Shown here piece by piece: positions 25,548 to 33,514 of a DNA stretch of 64,000 bases; positions within the stretch are counted from its first letter, which is position 1, and each line of letters starts with the position of its first letter. Origin of the DNA: Candidatus Gastranaerophilales bacterium (GTDB lineage: Bacteria > Cyanobacteriota > Vampirovibrionia > Gastranaerophilales > Gastranaerophilaceae). The translations under genes were made by a program, and so were the position numbers. The notes below the pieces were generated by a model. It saw only the letters and a list, made by a program, of their open reading frames with translations, searched no databases and was not told where the DNA came from. The DNA lies in assembly GCA_944325595.1 (NCBI GenBank), contig CALVAQ010000004.1, forward strand, positions 106,310 through 170,309. Reading direction: 5' to 3'.

Positions 25548-26496
25548 CTTTTACAAGAACCTTCACTGATGATTTTTCTTTGTTTCTTTCAAATGCTTCT
25601 ATTGATTTTTCAATAGGATAAATGTCTGAAATCAAAGGATTTACATCTATTCTCTTTGCCGCAAGCATTCTCATTGCAGGTGCAAATTGTCCGCATCTTG
25701 AACCCAGAATTGTAATTTCGTCCACAACAACAGGAGCAAGATTGATTTCTTTTGAGGCGGCTATTGTACTTTTTAAAACAAGAACGCCTCTTGGCTTTGT
25801 GAGGGCAAGTGATGTTTCAAAACCGGAAATTGACCCTGTTGCTTCCACAACAAAATCGTAGGCTTTTTCTACTTTTAAATCACCGAGGAGCATTGTAGGA
25901 ACCCCCTGCGCTTTTGCAAGAGCAAGTTTTTCTTCGTGTTTTCCGACGAGAGTAACATCAAGCCCGCATGCGCTGAGTGCCAGTGCTGTAATAATACCCA
26001 GTTTTCCGTCACCAAGAACAATAACTTTTTTGTAAGGCGGAATGTGGATTTGTTCCAGTATTTCAAGCGCAGCAGCAAGCGGTTCAACAAAAACAGCTTC
26101 GTTATCTGTTACGTTATCAGGAATAACAAGCAGATTTTTCTCAGGAAGACATACATACTCCGCAAAACAGCCTTCTCTTTTCCATATTCCGAGTGTTGAC
26201 CGATTAAAACAGTGTCTTTCAAGCCCCTGAGCGCACCATTCACATTCCCCGCATCCGCAATTTATCTCTCCGACAACTCTTTTGCCGAGGAGTTCTTTGT
26301 TTTGCGCTTTTTCAACAATACCCGTAAATTCGTGTCCGAGGATGCCTTTGTAACCCATATAACCTTTTGTGATTTCATAGTCGGTATTGCAAATACCTAT
26401 TGTTGTCACTTTTATAAGTGCTTCACCTGCCTTGGGCTCAGGCATAGGGTAATTGTTTTCCAATTTCAAACCGTTATCAAAAACTACTGCTTTCAT
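25540..26496 (-). CDS. Zinc-containing alcohol dehydrogenase family protein (MDR)
   Basis: 318 residues, slightly short for the family. The N-terminal catalytic domain has IGICNTDYEI (Cys ligand region), GILGHEFTGIV (GHE) and the structural-zinc cysteines in CGCGECEWCAQGLERHC. The Rossmann part has VLGDGKLGIITALAL (G-x-G-x-x-G) for NAD(P). EPLAAALEILEQ is the usual third zinc segment. The substrate is unknown. It is the first gene of the minus-strand operon running to hisH. Confidence 0.85.
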   Translation of the reverse strand: MKAVVFDNGLKLENNYPMPEPKAGEALIKVTTIGICNTDYEITKGYMGYKGILGHEFTGIVEKAQNKELLGKRVVGEINCGCGECEWCAQGLERHCFNRSTLGIWKREGCFAEYVCLPEKNLLVIPDNVTDNEAVFVEPLAAALEILEQIHIPPYKKVIVLGDGKLGIITALALSACGLDVTLVGKHEEKLALAKAQGVPTMLLGDLKVEKAYDFVVEATGSISGFETSLALTKPRGVLVLKSTIAASKEINLAPVVVDEITILGSRCGQFAPAMRMLAAKRIDVNPLISDIYPIEKSIEAFERNKEKSSVKVLVKVG

Positions 26497-26567
26497 CTTA
26501 ACTCCATCCTCATATATCTATTTTTAATTATAAGAGAATAAAAGCAGCTTGTCCAAAAAAATTATAC

Positions 26568-27980
26568 TTAACGGCTCAATACAGTGAGTCTTGTGTTCTG
26601 CAAAGAGTTTTGAACCTCCTGCTGTGCTCTTGTGTCTTTGTAAATCTGCAGAAGTTCTTTCCAGCCTTCAATGAACTCTACATTATCTACAAGAACAGCT
26701 TTTGGTATGCCGGCATGATGAATTCTCGGCAAAAGTTCGTCAACAGGGTATTTTATTGCTCCGTATACACCGTCATCAGTGTCGTTGCATATGAAATATT
26801 TTTTACCTCTTTTATCTGTTTCTATTCCTATAATTGTGATTTCATGCCCGCCGATTACGTTGTTGTTTATATCGCAGTATGTGTAACCGATGATTACATT
26901 ATCTCCAGCATTGAGTGTTCTTTGGATGTGATCGAGTGTTTCGTGCGGTTCGCATTCGTATCCTACCAGTCTGCCGTTGTCATCAATCTGCTGGTATGTT
27001 ACACAAACTTTGCCTTTTCCTGTTGCAAGCTCTTCTGCAAAGTTTTTTTCAATATCAATAAGACCGCTGTCGTCTTCGTTGTATTTTGGTATTCTTTTGT
27101 CAATTACAGTGTCATATGTGTTTTGTGCTCCGACATTCATAAATGTCGACTGCATCAAAACATCTATTGCTGATCGTTCACCAGGGTCTCTGTATGTATT
27201 TTGTACACGGGCACGGACTATTGCGTTTCTGTCAGGTCTGAGTGTTACTCTCAATGTATTCCAGTTGTCTAGCTTGTGTTCCGTTCCAAATTCGTTGAGC
27301 ATCCAAATTGTATCCATCAATCCTTGCGACAAATCACTAACATTGATGGTTTTTTGAACGGACATGGCTTCTGATGTAAGACCTTCCGCTATTCTTGCAA
27401 ATTCTGCCGGCATTTTGTGAGCAAGGTTGAATTCAATACTTGCTGCCGGACATGTGCTTGATTTTACGTTCAAGTCCAGCACAGAGATGTTTTTGCCCTG
27501 TTTTTTCTCTTCCTCTATTATTTCGTTTTGAAGGTTAACAGGAATATCTCCGAATTTTTGTGTGATGTTGAAAGGATTTTGAATTGTTGAAATTACATCT
27601 TCAACAATGGTTTTTGTATTTAACCCCGCAATTCTTTTTTGTGTAGCTATTTTATAAAGGTTATCAAGAGTGGTGGTTCTGTCATTTGAACCGGTATCGA
27701 GCAGTTTGCCTGTTTTGAGCAGTTCATGGAGGTCTTTTTTTACTTTTTTGTCAACCATTGCTGAGATAACGTTGTATTTTTCCTGTTCTTCTCTGCCGGA
27801 GAGGGTTGTTCTTACTGCGGCAACGCTGTTTTGTACACCAAAAGAAGGTTTTGCTGTATGTGTGAAAACGGGAGTTGTTTGAACCGGTGATTGTGCAGCG
27901 CTGTTTTGTTTTACACCGCCAATTTGCTGTGTATTGTAAATTCCGCTATTTATACTATTTAAACTCGATATATTCAACAT
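26568..27980 (-). CDS. Tagged protein with papain-like protease features
   Basis: 470 residues from ATG 27980; ATG 27989 is three codons upstream. The polar N-terminus (MLNISSLNS...) leads to PSFGV at 45-49. The C-terminal half shows SSTCPAASIEFNLAHKM (a Cys at the start of a helix), then about 190 residues later GGHEITIIGIE and YFICNDTDDGVYGAIKYPVDELL. The order Cys-helix ... GH-beta ... N/D-strand is that of papain-fold (C39/BtrH-like) enzymes, with Cys, His and Asn/Asp as a possible triad. Family and substrate are unknown, and the protease reading is inference from this order alone. Confidence 0.6.
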   Translation of the reverse strand: MLNISSLNSINSGIYNTQQIGGVKQNSAAQSPVQTTPVFTHTAKPSFGVQNSVAAVRTTLSGREEQEKYNVISAMVDKKVKKDLHELLKTGKLLDTGSNDRTTTLDNLYKIATQKRIAGLNTKTIVEDVISTIQNPFNITQKFGDIPVNLQNEIIEEEKKQGKNISVLDLNVKSSTCPAASIEFNLAHKMPAEFARIAEGLTSEAMSVQKTINVSDLSQGLMDTIWMLNEFGTEHKLDNWNTLRVTLRPDRNAIVRARVQNTYRDPGERSAIDVLMQSTFMNVGAQNTYDTVIDKRIPKYNEDDSGLIDIEKNFAEELATGKGKVCVTYQQIDDNGRLVGYECEPHETLDHIQRTLNAGDNVIIGYTYCDINNNVIGGHEITIIGIETDKRGKKYFICNDTDDGVYGAIKYPVDELLPRIHHAGIPKAVLVDNVEFIEGWKELLQIYKDTRAQQEVQNSLQNTRLTVLSR

Positions 27981-28081
27981 TTCACACATTAACCTTCATC
28001 TTCTTAAAACTCATAAATAATAAAAATTGCTTTTTTTGATATAATTTATAAGTAATATTAAGAAAATAGTTTTATAAAGTT

Positions 28082-29095
28082 TTGCAAAAGGAAATAGTTA
28101 CCGAAAAAATTAAATTTTCAACTGTTTCATCTAAAGATTTGGTATTGTCTTTGGATAGACTCACCCGTTTTAAATATCCTGAAGTAAAATATTTCAGAGT
28201 TTTTTCCGATTTGCTTTCAAAGTATCTTATCTCCCCCAAGTTGTCCAAAAAAGAAATCCTGAACCTTGATATAAATGTTCTAAAGTCAATTGTCGAGAAG
28301 ATATGGAACGACTCCGTTTCTTTTTACTCTCCTGATATAGCAGCTGATTATGCATTCAACAAAGCACTGATAAAAGAAGCCATAGATACATATTTTCTCA
28401 ATGATGATATTTTAAATCTCATCAATATAAATATTAATATTAACGGTGTTTTGCCTCTTGTCAAGAAATTTAACACACTGCCGGTCAATTTAAAAAGGCT
28501 TTTGCTTTCACAAAATGAGTACAGTGATTTAAAAATACTTAGAGAAAAATACAACCTGCGGTTTCCGCTTGAAAAAGTTCTGCTGTGTGAAGGTGTTACG
28601 GAAGAAATACTGATGCCAAAATTTGCAGCTGTCTGTGATTATAACTTTGACAAATACGGTGTACGGCTTTTGAGTGCAGGCGGTAAAAATCAGGTTGAAA
28701 AACTGTATTGTGAGTTAAAAGACGAACTCAAACTGCCGATTTTTATTTTGCTTGATGCCGATGCAAAACCTACTGCAATGAGGATTTCTCAAGTTTTAAG
28801 ACCCGAAGACAAAATATATTTAATTCATCATGGCGAATTTGAAGATATTTTTTCGTTGAATTTGATAAAACGAACAATTAACAATTCATACAAAAATATC
28901 TGCCAGTGCAAGGTTTCGGATTTCAAAGGCACTCAGCCGATGACAAAAATCCTCACTGAATTTTTCAGGATAAACAATCTTGGCGATTACAAAAAAGCCG
29001 ATTTTGCAAAAAATGTTTTTGACAATACAAAGTCGAAAAAAGATTTGACGGAAGAAATAATAAATATAGTGAATGAAATAAAAAATCTCAAATAA
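28082..29095 (+). CDS. TOPRIM-domain protein related to OLD-family nucleases, without the ATPase
   Basis: 337 residues from TTG 28082; no strong ribosome binding site, so the start is uncertain. The first about 160 residues are helical and unrecognised. From about 165: VLLCEGVTEEILMPKFA (acidic EG.TE), then VRLLSAGGKNQVEKLY and IFILLDADAKPT (D-x-D), the three TOPRIM elements in the order and spacing of OLD-family endonucleases. Those proteins normally carry an ABC-type ATPase first; no Walker A is present here. A metal-dependent nuclease or nucleotidyl role is inferred. Ends at a strong terminator. Confidence 0.65.
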   Translation: MQKEIVTEKIKFSTVSSKDLVLSLDRLTRFKYPEVKYFRVFSDLLSKYLISPKLSKKEILNLDINVLKSIVEKIWNDSVSFYSPDIAADYAFNKALIKEAIDTYFLNDDILNLININININGVLPLVKKFNTLPVNLKRLLLSQNEYSDLKILREKYNLRFPLEKVLLCEGVTEEILMPKFAAVCDYNFDKYGVRLLSAGGKNQVEKLYCELKDELKLPIFILLDADAKPTAMRISQVLRPEDKIYLIHHGEFEDIFSLNLIKRTINNSYKNICQCKVSDFKGTQPMTKILTEFFRINNLGDYKKADFAKNVFDNTKSKKDLTEEIINIVNEIKNLK

Positions 29096-29124
29096 AAAAG
29101 CTCCCGTTTTTGAGGGAGCTTTTT
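29095..29124. terminator. Bidirectional terminator
   Basis: AAAAAGCTCCC (29095-29105) pairs with GGGAGCTTTTT (29114-29124). It lies between the convergent TOPRIM gene and the GGDEF gene. Confidence 0.9.
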
Positions 29125-29147
29125 TATCTAATGTCTTTCTCGGTCGT

Positions 29148-30026
29148 TTAATATTCAATATTAATTTGGGAGAATTGAACGATTTTGTTCTTTCCTCTTT
29201 TCTTTGCGTTATACAGTGCGTGTTCCGCATATCTTATGAGTGTATTTGCATCTTCTTCAACATTTTGGAGGAACGGATAAGATGAAATACCACCGGAGAT
29301 TGTAATCGGGTGTCTTTCTTCTTCACCGGCAGGAATAAATTCCATCTTTTCTATTTCTCTTCTGAAACGTTCTGCAAAGATAAATGCGTTTTCTTCAGGT
29401 GTATTCGGTAATATAACGATAAACTCTTCATCACCGTATCTTGTTAAAATATCTTCTTTTCTTATGAAAGATTTGAGCATTTCTGCTATTTTTTTGAGCA
29501 ATACATCACCCCAGTCATAACCGTACATATCGTTTACAACTTTGAAAAAGTCTATATCGAGCAAAAGACAGCTGAGTTTTGTGTCGTATCTTTTTGCTCT
29601 TGAAATTTCTGCCTCAAGTCTTTCATGAAGGAATTTTCTGTTATGAAGACCTGTCAGGGCATCAGTTGTAGAAACCTGATTTATGGTTTCTTTTAGTTCT
29701 TTTATTTTTAACAGGTTTTTGACTCTGAGGTTTAACTCTTTTTCGTCAACGGGTTCTGTAACAAAGTCATATGAATCACCACGGAAAAGAATATCGTCTA
29801 TAAATTTTTCAGAAATTATCAAAGCCGGACACGGAAGTTTTGTTACCATAGAAACTTCTTTGAGTTTTTGTTCGGCGCATTTCAAAACAATCAAAGAGGG
29901 ATTGTATTTTAGTGCATCTTTAATTTCGTCTATATTTTTTGTTCTTACATCATACTCTTCGTTTTTAGAAAAGAGAGCTTCTAGATTGCTGCAGTCACTG
30001 TCTGTAAAAATAACAATATTTTTCAT
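29148..30026 (-). CDS. Receiver-like plus GGDEF-domain protein with variant GDEEF site
   Basis: 292 residues. The N-terminus resembles a degenerate response-regulator receiver (IVIFTDSDCSNLEALF to VTEPVDEKELNLRVKNLL). The GGDEF domain starts at TDALTGLHNRKFLHERL and has LLLDIDFFKVVND for metal/substrate. Its signature loop reads GDEEF (198-202) instead of GGDEF: the second Gly is Asp. The RxxD inhibitory site (RKED) is kept five residues before. Diguanylate cyclases make c-di-GMP; with this substitution activity is uncertain, and the protein could instead act as a c-di-GMP or GTP sensor. Start ATG 30026. Confidence 0.85.
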   Translation of the reverse strand: MKNIVIFTDSDCSNLEALFSKNEEYDVRTKNIDEIKDALKYNPSLIVLKCAEQKLKEVSMVTKLPCPALIISEKFIDDILFRGDSYDFVTEPVDEKELNLRVKNLLKIKELKETINQVSTTDALTGLHNRKFLHERLEAEISRAKRYDTKLSCLLLDIDFFKVVNDMYGYDWGDVLLKKIAEMLKSFIRKEDILTRYGDEEFIVILPNTPEENAFIFAERFRREIEKMEFIPAGEEERHPITISGGISSYPFLQNVEEDANTLIRYAEHALYNAKKRGKNKIVQFSQINIEY

Positions 30027-30224
30027 AACTTTTCATCCTTGTGTTTACTATAACAATTATAATAACAGATGTTTCTGCAATTGTATATAATTTATACGAA
30101 CCAATTTCATCTAATCTGGTATCGCAGATGCAGGCTGTTTTTTTTTCGGCAGAGTCTTATCACGAATTTTCTCGGACATCTTTTAACTCATTGTAATAAC
30201 TTGTCTAATTTATAAAAATAATGA

Positions 30225-30247
30225 TAAAGTACATAGTAAGTACTTTA
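30225..30247. promoter_or_regulatory. Inverted repeat upstream of the beta-lactamase-like gene
   Basis: TAAAGTAC (30225-30232) and GTACTTTA (30240-30247) form an 8-bp inverted repeat with a seven-base centre. It lies in the about 300-base divergent gap (30027-30323) between the GGDEF gene and the serine hydrolase. It is an operator candidate by symmetry and position only. The rest of the gap is AT-rich, with no gene seen. Confidence 0.35.
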
Positions 30248-30323
30248 CTACATATGAAGTATGGAAATAACGGGATTTTATCATTAATATATAAATATAT
30301 TAGATTTTCGGGAGATTAGAGGG

Positions 30324-31514
30324 TTGGCAACGCCGCTTCGAAAACAGTCATACGATGGCTTGAGACAGCCTGCTTTGCATAATGTACGGCAAGCTGAAAC
30401 ATACAGGTATAATAAATATAAATCAAATATTCGACCTGCAGTGCCAAAGCAAAAAAAACACGGACACAAAAAGCTTAATCCGTTTGCTTTTTTGCTTCAG
30501 CTCGTATTTTGTGCGGTTTTTGTTTTGTATGTTGCTCCTGTATATATGAACCAGGTAACAAGACCGCTCATTTTAAAATCGCCAAAATATCCCGAAATCA
30601 AAACAGATTTGTATTCTATTTACAAGCCTACTTCTTTGTATTTGCATAACAGTCATTTCCTTGGAATGAACATGCTCTCGGGCACAGAGACAAAAAGACC
30701 GCAAATGCAGTCGCTGTATGAGACATATCATTTGTCCTCTCTGGAAAATGAACTGAAATATCTTGCATCAAAATATCCCTCTCTCAAACCGTCAATTTAT
30801 GTTTGGGACTATGAATCAGGCAAACATGCTGATTTGAACTCCGATGAGGTATATTCAACAGCAAGCATAATCAAAATTCCTGTACTTATTCAGTTGTTTA
30901 GGGCAATTGAAATGGGAATGATAAAGCTTGATGACAGAATAGCAATGACAAATTACTACAAATCAGAGGGCTCAGGAAGTTTGCAGTTCAAGGACTCAAA
31001 GGCTGTTTATACAGTAGACGATTTGGCAAGAGTTATGATAACAGAGTCTGACAATTCGGCTACAAATATGCTGCTTGATGCTACAGGCGGAATGAATGCA
31101 ATGAATCAGTCATTGAGAAAATGGGGAATGAAGGAGACAAGAATAAATGACTGGCTGCCTGATTTGAAAGGTACAAATGTTACTACATCAAAGGAAATGG
31201 CTACTTTGCTATACAACATAGATAACCCGAATTTTCTCAGCCTTGCTTCAAGAGAAAAAATGGTTGATTATATGAGTCATGTACACAATAACAGACTTAT
31301 ACAAGCAGGATTGCCTCAAGATGCTATATTTATTCACAAAACCGGTGATATTGGCAAAATGCTCGGGGATGCGGGCATTGTTTATACTCCGAACGGTAAA
31401 AAATATATTGTCGTAATGCTCGTTGACAGACCGTATAATGCGCCGCAAGGCAAAGATTTTATTGTTGCTGCTTCTTCTTTGATATACAGATACATGACTT
31501 ATGCAAGTTTGTAA
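30324..31514 (+). CDS. Membrane-anchored class A beta-lactamase-fold serine hydrolase lacking the usual Glu166
   Basis: 396 residues from TTG 30324, with GGGAG about ten bases upstream. A basic N-terminus and one membrane span (about 52-71, FAFLLQLVFCAVFVLYVAPV) anchor it, with the domain outside. Serine penicillin-recognising motifs are complete: S181-I-I-K184, S242-D-N and K339-T-G. In class A beta-lactamases an ExxLN omega-loop supplies Glu166 for deacylation; here the matching region reads DWLPDLKGTN, with no Glu. It is therefore more likely a peptidoglycan-related acylase or binding protein than a resistance enzyme, but this is inference. Confidence 0.85.
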   Translation: MATPLRKQSYDGLRQPALHNVRQAETYRYNKYKSNIRPAVPKQKKHGHKKLNPFAFLLQLVFCAVFVLYVAPVYMNQVTRPLILKSPKYPEIKTDLYSIYKPTSLYLHNSHFLGMNMLSGTETKRPQMQSLYETYHLSSLENELKYLASKYPSLKPSIYVWDYESGKHADLNSDEVYSTASIIKIPVLIQLFRAIEMGMIKLDDRIAMTNYYKSEGSGSLQFKDSKAVYTVDDLARVMITESDNSATNMLLDATGGMNAMNQSLRKWGMKETRINDWLPDLKGTNVTTSKEMATLLYNIDNPNFLSLASREKMVDYMSHVHNNRLIQAGLPQDAIFIHKTGDIGKMLGDAGIVYTPNGKKYIVVMLVDRPYNAPQGKDFIVAASSLIYRYMTYASL

Positions 31515-31616
31515 TTTGTAATTCAATTTTGAAATTGTTATTGATATTAAGATTTTCTTATATTATATTTATTACATAACAATTTTTTGTAAATTTAGAA
31601 TTTTGGAGAAGAATAA

Positions 31617-31868
31617 ATGACTCATCAAAACCAGATAATAAAAGTGGCATGGGAACTCAACGACAACTGTGAAAACAGATACCAGCTTGTGTACGAAATA
31701 GCGGAACTTGCCAAAAAACTCGTTGATGAATATCAAATGAAAAAACCGAAAGATGAACTCGGTTTTGACGAATACGGATTTGACAATTCTTTCAAAAAAG
31801 AAAATCCGGTTGAGCATGCTATTATGGTTAAAGCTTCTGAATCTGATGAAAGCAGACTTGTTGGTTAG
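31617..31868 (+). CDS. rpoZ: RNA polymerase omega subunit (cyanobacterial type), probable
   Basis: 83 residues; ATG 31617 follows GGAG. The N-terminal helix with CENRYQLVYEIAELAKKL corresponds to the NR(Y/F)-x-L ... A..A......... segment of omega, and NPVEHAIMVKASE to the KPVIRAVIEMSDE stretch of cyanobacterial RpoZ. Omega stabilises the beta' subunit. An acidic insert (about 42-60) separates the two. The protein is short and divergent, so the call is probable rather than certain. A strong terminator follows. Confidence 0.6.
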   Translation: MTHQNQIIKVAWELNDNCENRYQLVYEIAELAKKLVDEYQMKKPKDELGFDEYGFDNSFKKENPVEHAIMVKASESDESRLVG

Positions 31869-31892
31869 TTTTAGCTATACAAACAGATATTT

Positions 31893-31919
31893 AAAGCCGC
31901 TCAAATATTGAGCGGCTTT
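31893..31919 (+). terminator. Terminator after rpoZ
   Basis: AAAGCCGCTCAA (31893-31904) and TTGAGCGGCTTT (31908-31919) form a perfect 12-bp stem followed by TTTTGTTG. Confidence 0.92.
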
Positions 31920-31960
31920 TTGTTGTTTTCTTCATATAAAATTACTTAACATATAAAGGT

Positions 31961-32026
31961 ATGACAGTAAAAGAGGGGTTCGTATGGATAGATCTGCTGA
32001 GCGGGGGACAACCTGAAGTTGAATAA
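31961..32026 (+). CDS. Possible 21-residue peptide or small RNA between two terminators
   Basis: Between the rpoZ terminator and the next terminator (32035-32068) lies a short unit with AT-rich promoter-like sequence, AAAGGT directly before an ATG at 31961, and a 21-codon frame with WIDLLSGGQPEVE at its end. A second, shorter ATG frame begins within it after AGGGG. Since a strong terminator follows immediately, this looks like an independent short transcript; whether peptide or RNA matters cannot be decided here. Confidence 0.35.
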   Translation: MTVKEGFVWIDLLSGGQPEVE

Positions 32027-32034
32027 AGAAACTA

Positions 32035-32068
32035 AAAAAGAGTCCTGCTTTTTTACAGGACTCTTTTT
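32035..32068. terminator. Bidirectional terminator before speD
   Basis: AAAAAGAGTCCTG (32035-32047) pairs with CAGGACTCTTTTT (32056-32068), a perfect 13-bp stem. It terminates speD (minus strand, ends 32085) and the short plus-strand unit. Confidence 0.92.
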
Positions 32069-32084
32069 ATTTATTATTGAAAAA

Positions 32085-32531
32085 CTAAAACTGACTTGCA
32101 ATCTCAAACGGTGTTTCAGAAACATGAGAAGCTGCATCAATTTTTCCTCTTTTTAGTTCTGAGAAGGATGCTTTTGTTGAATGGAAAGCTCTTTTCAAAA
32201 AGTCATAAGCAACTTTCGGGTCACATTTGTCACCGCAGGTAAACAAATCTACTGCTGCATAACCAAGCTCCGGCCAAGTGTGAATAGCCAAATGACTTTC
32301 AGAAATGATGACTACACCGCTGACTCCATGCGGACTAAACATATGAAAACATTTTTGTACAATTGTTGCACCGCACTCAAGTGCCGCATCAATCATAAGA
32401 CTTTCAACTTTTTGAGCATTATTCAAAATATTCGGGTCACATTCAAAAAATTCAGCCAGAACATGCTGACCAAGGTACTTTGCATTTGTATCAACATGGT
32501 ATGTATTCATAGCCGTCAATGATTTAGTCAA
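32085..32531 (-). CDS. speD: S-adenosylmethionine decarboxylase proenzyme
   Basis: 148 residues from TTG 32531, supported by GGAGA eight bases upstream; ATG 32510 is the alternative. SpeD makes decarboxylated AdoMet, the aminopropyl donor for spermidine. The proenzyme cuts itself between E78 and S79 in ISESHLAIHTWPE, and S79 becomes the pyruvoyl group. TCGDKCDP carries the Cys of the proton-donor region. It belongs to the small prokaryotic class with one chain of 120-150 residues. The by-product pathway enzyme MtnP is encoded at 36941-37744. Confidence 0.95.
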   Translation of the reverse strand: MTKSLTAMNTYHVDTNAKYLGQHVLAEFFECDPNILNNAQKVESLMIDAALECGATIVQKCFHMFSPHGVSGVVIISESHLAIHTWPELGYAAVDLFTCGDKCDPKVAYDFLKRAFHSTKASFSELKRGKIDAASHVSETPFEIASQF

Positions 32532-32737
32532 TTCATTTATCTCCTTTTCTACTACATGTGTATAATTTACAATTAAAAATATATTACTATAAAAATTTAA
32601 AAAAATTAATTTTTGTCACTTTTAATACAAATATCTTAAACTTTCTAAATATAATAGAATATAATTGGATTTTTGTTTATTATACAGATAGATGAATCCT
32701 TTTTATTTGTCGGGATTTTAACAGCGGAGAAACAAAA

Positions 32738-33442
32738 ATGAGCAAAATTCTGGTTGTAGATGATGATGCGGCAATCAATGAATTGATAAAAATAAATCTT
32801 GAATTATCCGGATACGATGTAATTACGGCAGAAAACGGAATACAGGGCTTTTCTCTGGCAAAGCAGGAGCTTCCTGATTTAATCGTGCTGGATGTGATGA
32901 TGCCTGATGTTGACGGATATACAGTAGCAAAAAGAGTCCGAGAAAACGAATCTACAAAAGATATCCCAATCCTTATGCTGACGGCGCTTGGTGAACTCGA
33001 AGACAAAGTCAAAGGTTTTGATATCGGGGTAGATGATTACCTTGTTAAACCGTTTGAAATGGAAGAGCTAAAAGTCAGAGTCAGAGCTCTTTTAAAAAGG
33101 ATAAATGCAATACCTGAATCGCTGGCAACAAAAGAAATTTTGACCGTAGGAAATATCACACTTCTGCCGGAAATATATTCCGTAAAAATTTTGGACAAAA
33201 CTGCAAAACTTACACCTATTGAATATGACATATTGAACCTGCTTGTACAAAATCACGACTGTATGGTCTCTTCTTCCAAACTTTTGCAGGATATCTGGGG
33301 ATATTCTCCGAACGATGATGTAGAAACCATACGTGTACATATCAGACACCTCCGTACAAAGCTCAAAAAGATTGCTGACGGAAAAGAATATATCGAAACA
33401 ATTTACGGAGGCGGCTATCGTCTTTTACCGTGCGGAAAATAA
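32738..33442 (+). CDS. OmpR/PhoB-type response regulator (RpaB-like)
   Basis: 234 residues. Receiver domain: VVDDDAA acidic pocket, phospho-acceptor D52 (LIVLDVMMPDVDG), Thr in LMLTALG and Lys in YLVKPF. The C-terminal winged-helix DNA-binding domain ends in the recognition helix RVHIRHLRTKL and IETIYGGGYRL. It resembles RpaB/YycF-type regulators kept in cyanobacteria and relatives. No histidine kinase is adjacent. Start ATG 32738, with a weak upstream GGAGA. Confidence 0.92.
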   Translation: MSKILVVDDDAAINELIKINLELSGYDVITAENGIQGFSLAKQELPDLIVLDVMMPDVDGYTVAKRVRENESTKDIPILMLTALGELEDKVKGFDIGVDDYLVKPFEMEELKVRVRALLKRINAIPESLATKEILTVGNITLLPEIYSVKILDKTAKLTPIEYDILNLLVQNHDCMVSSSKLLQDIWGYSPNDDVETIRVHIRHLRTKLKKIADGKEYIETIYGGGYRLLPCGK

Positions 33443-33514
33443 TCGAAATGTCATTACATCAGTCTATTGAAAAACTGTTAAAGAAGAAATAAACTTTTCC
33501 TAAAAGGTTTGAAG

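Noticed and set aside
30324..31514. An antibiotic-resistance beta-lactamase call
   Set aside because: The omega-loop Glu expected for hydrolysis is absent, so only fold membership is supported.
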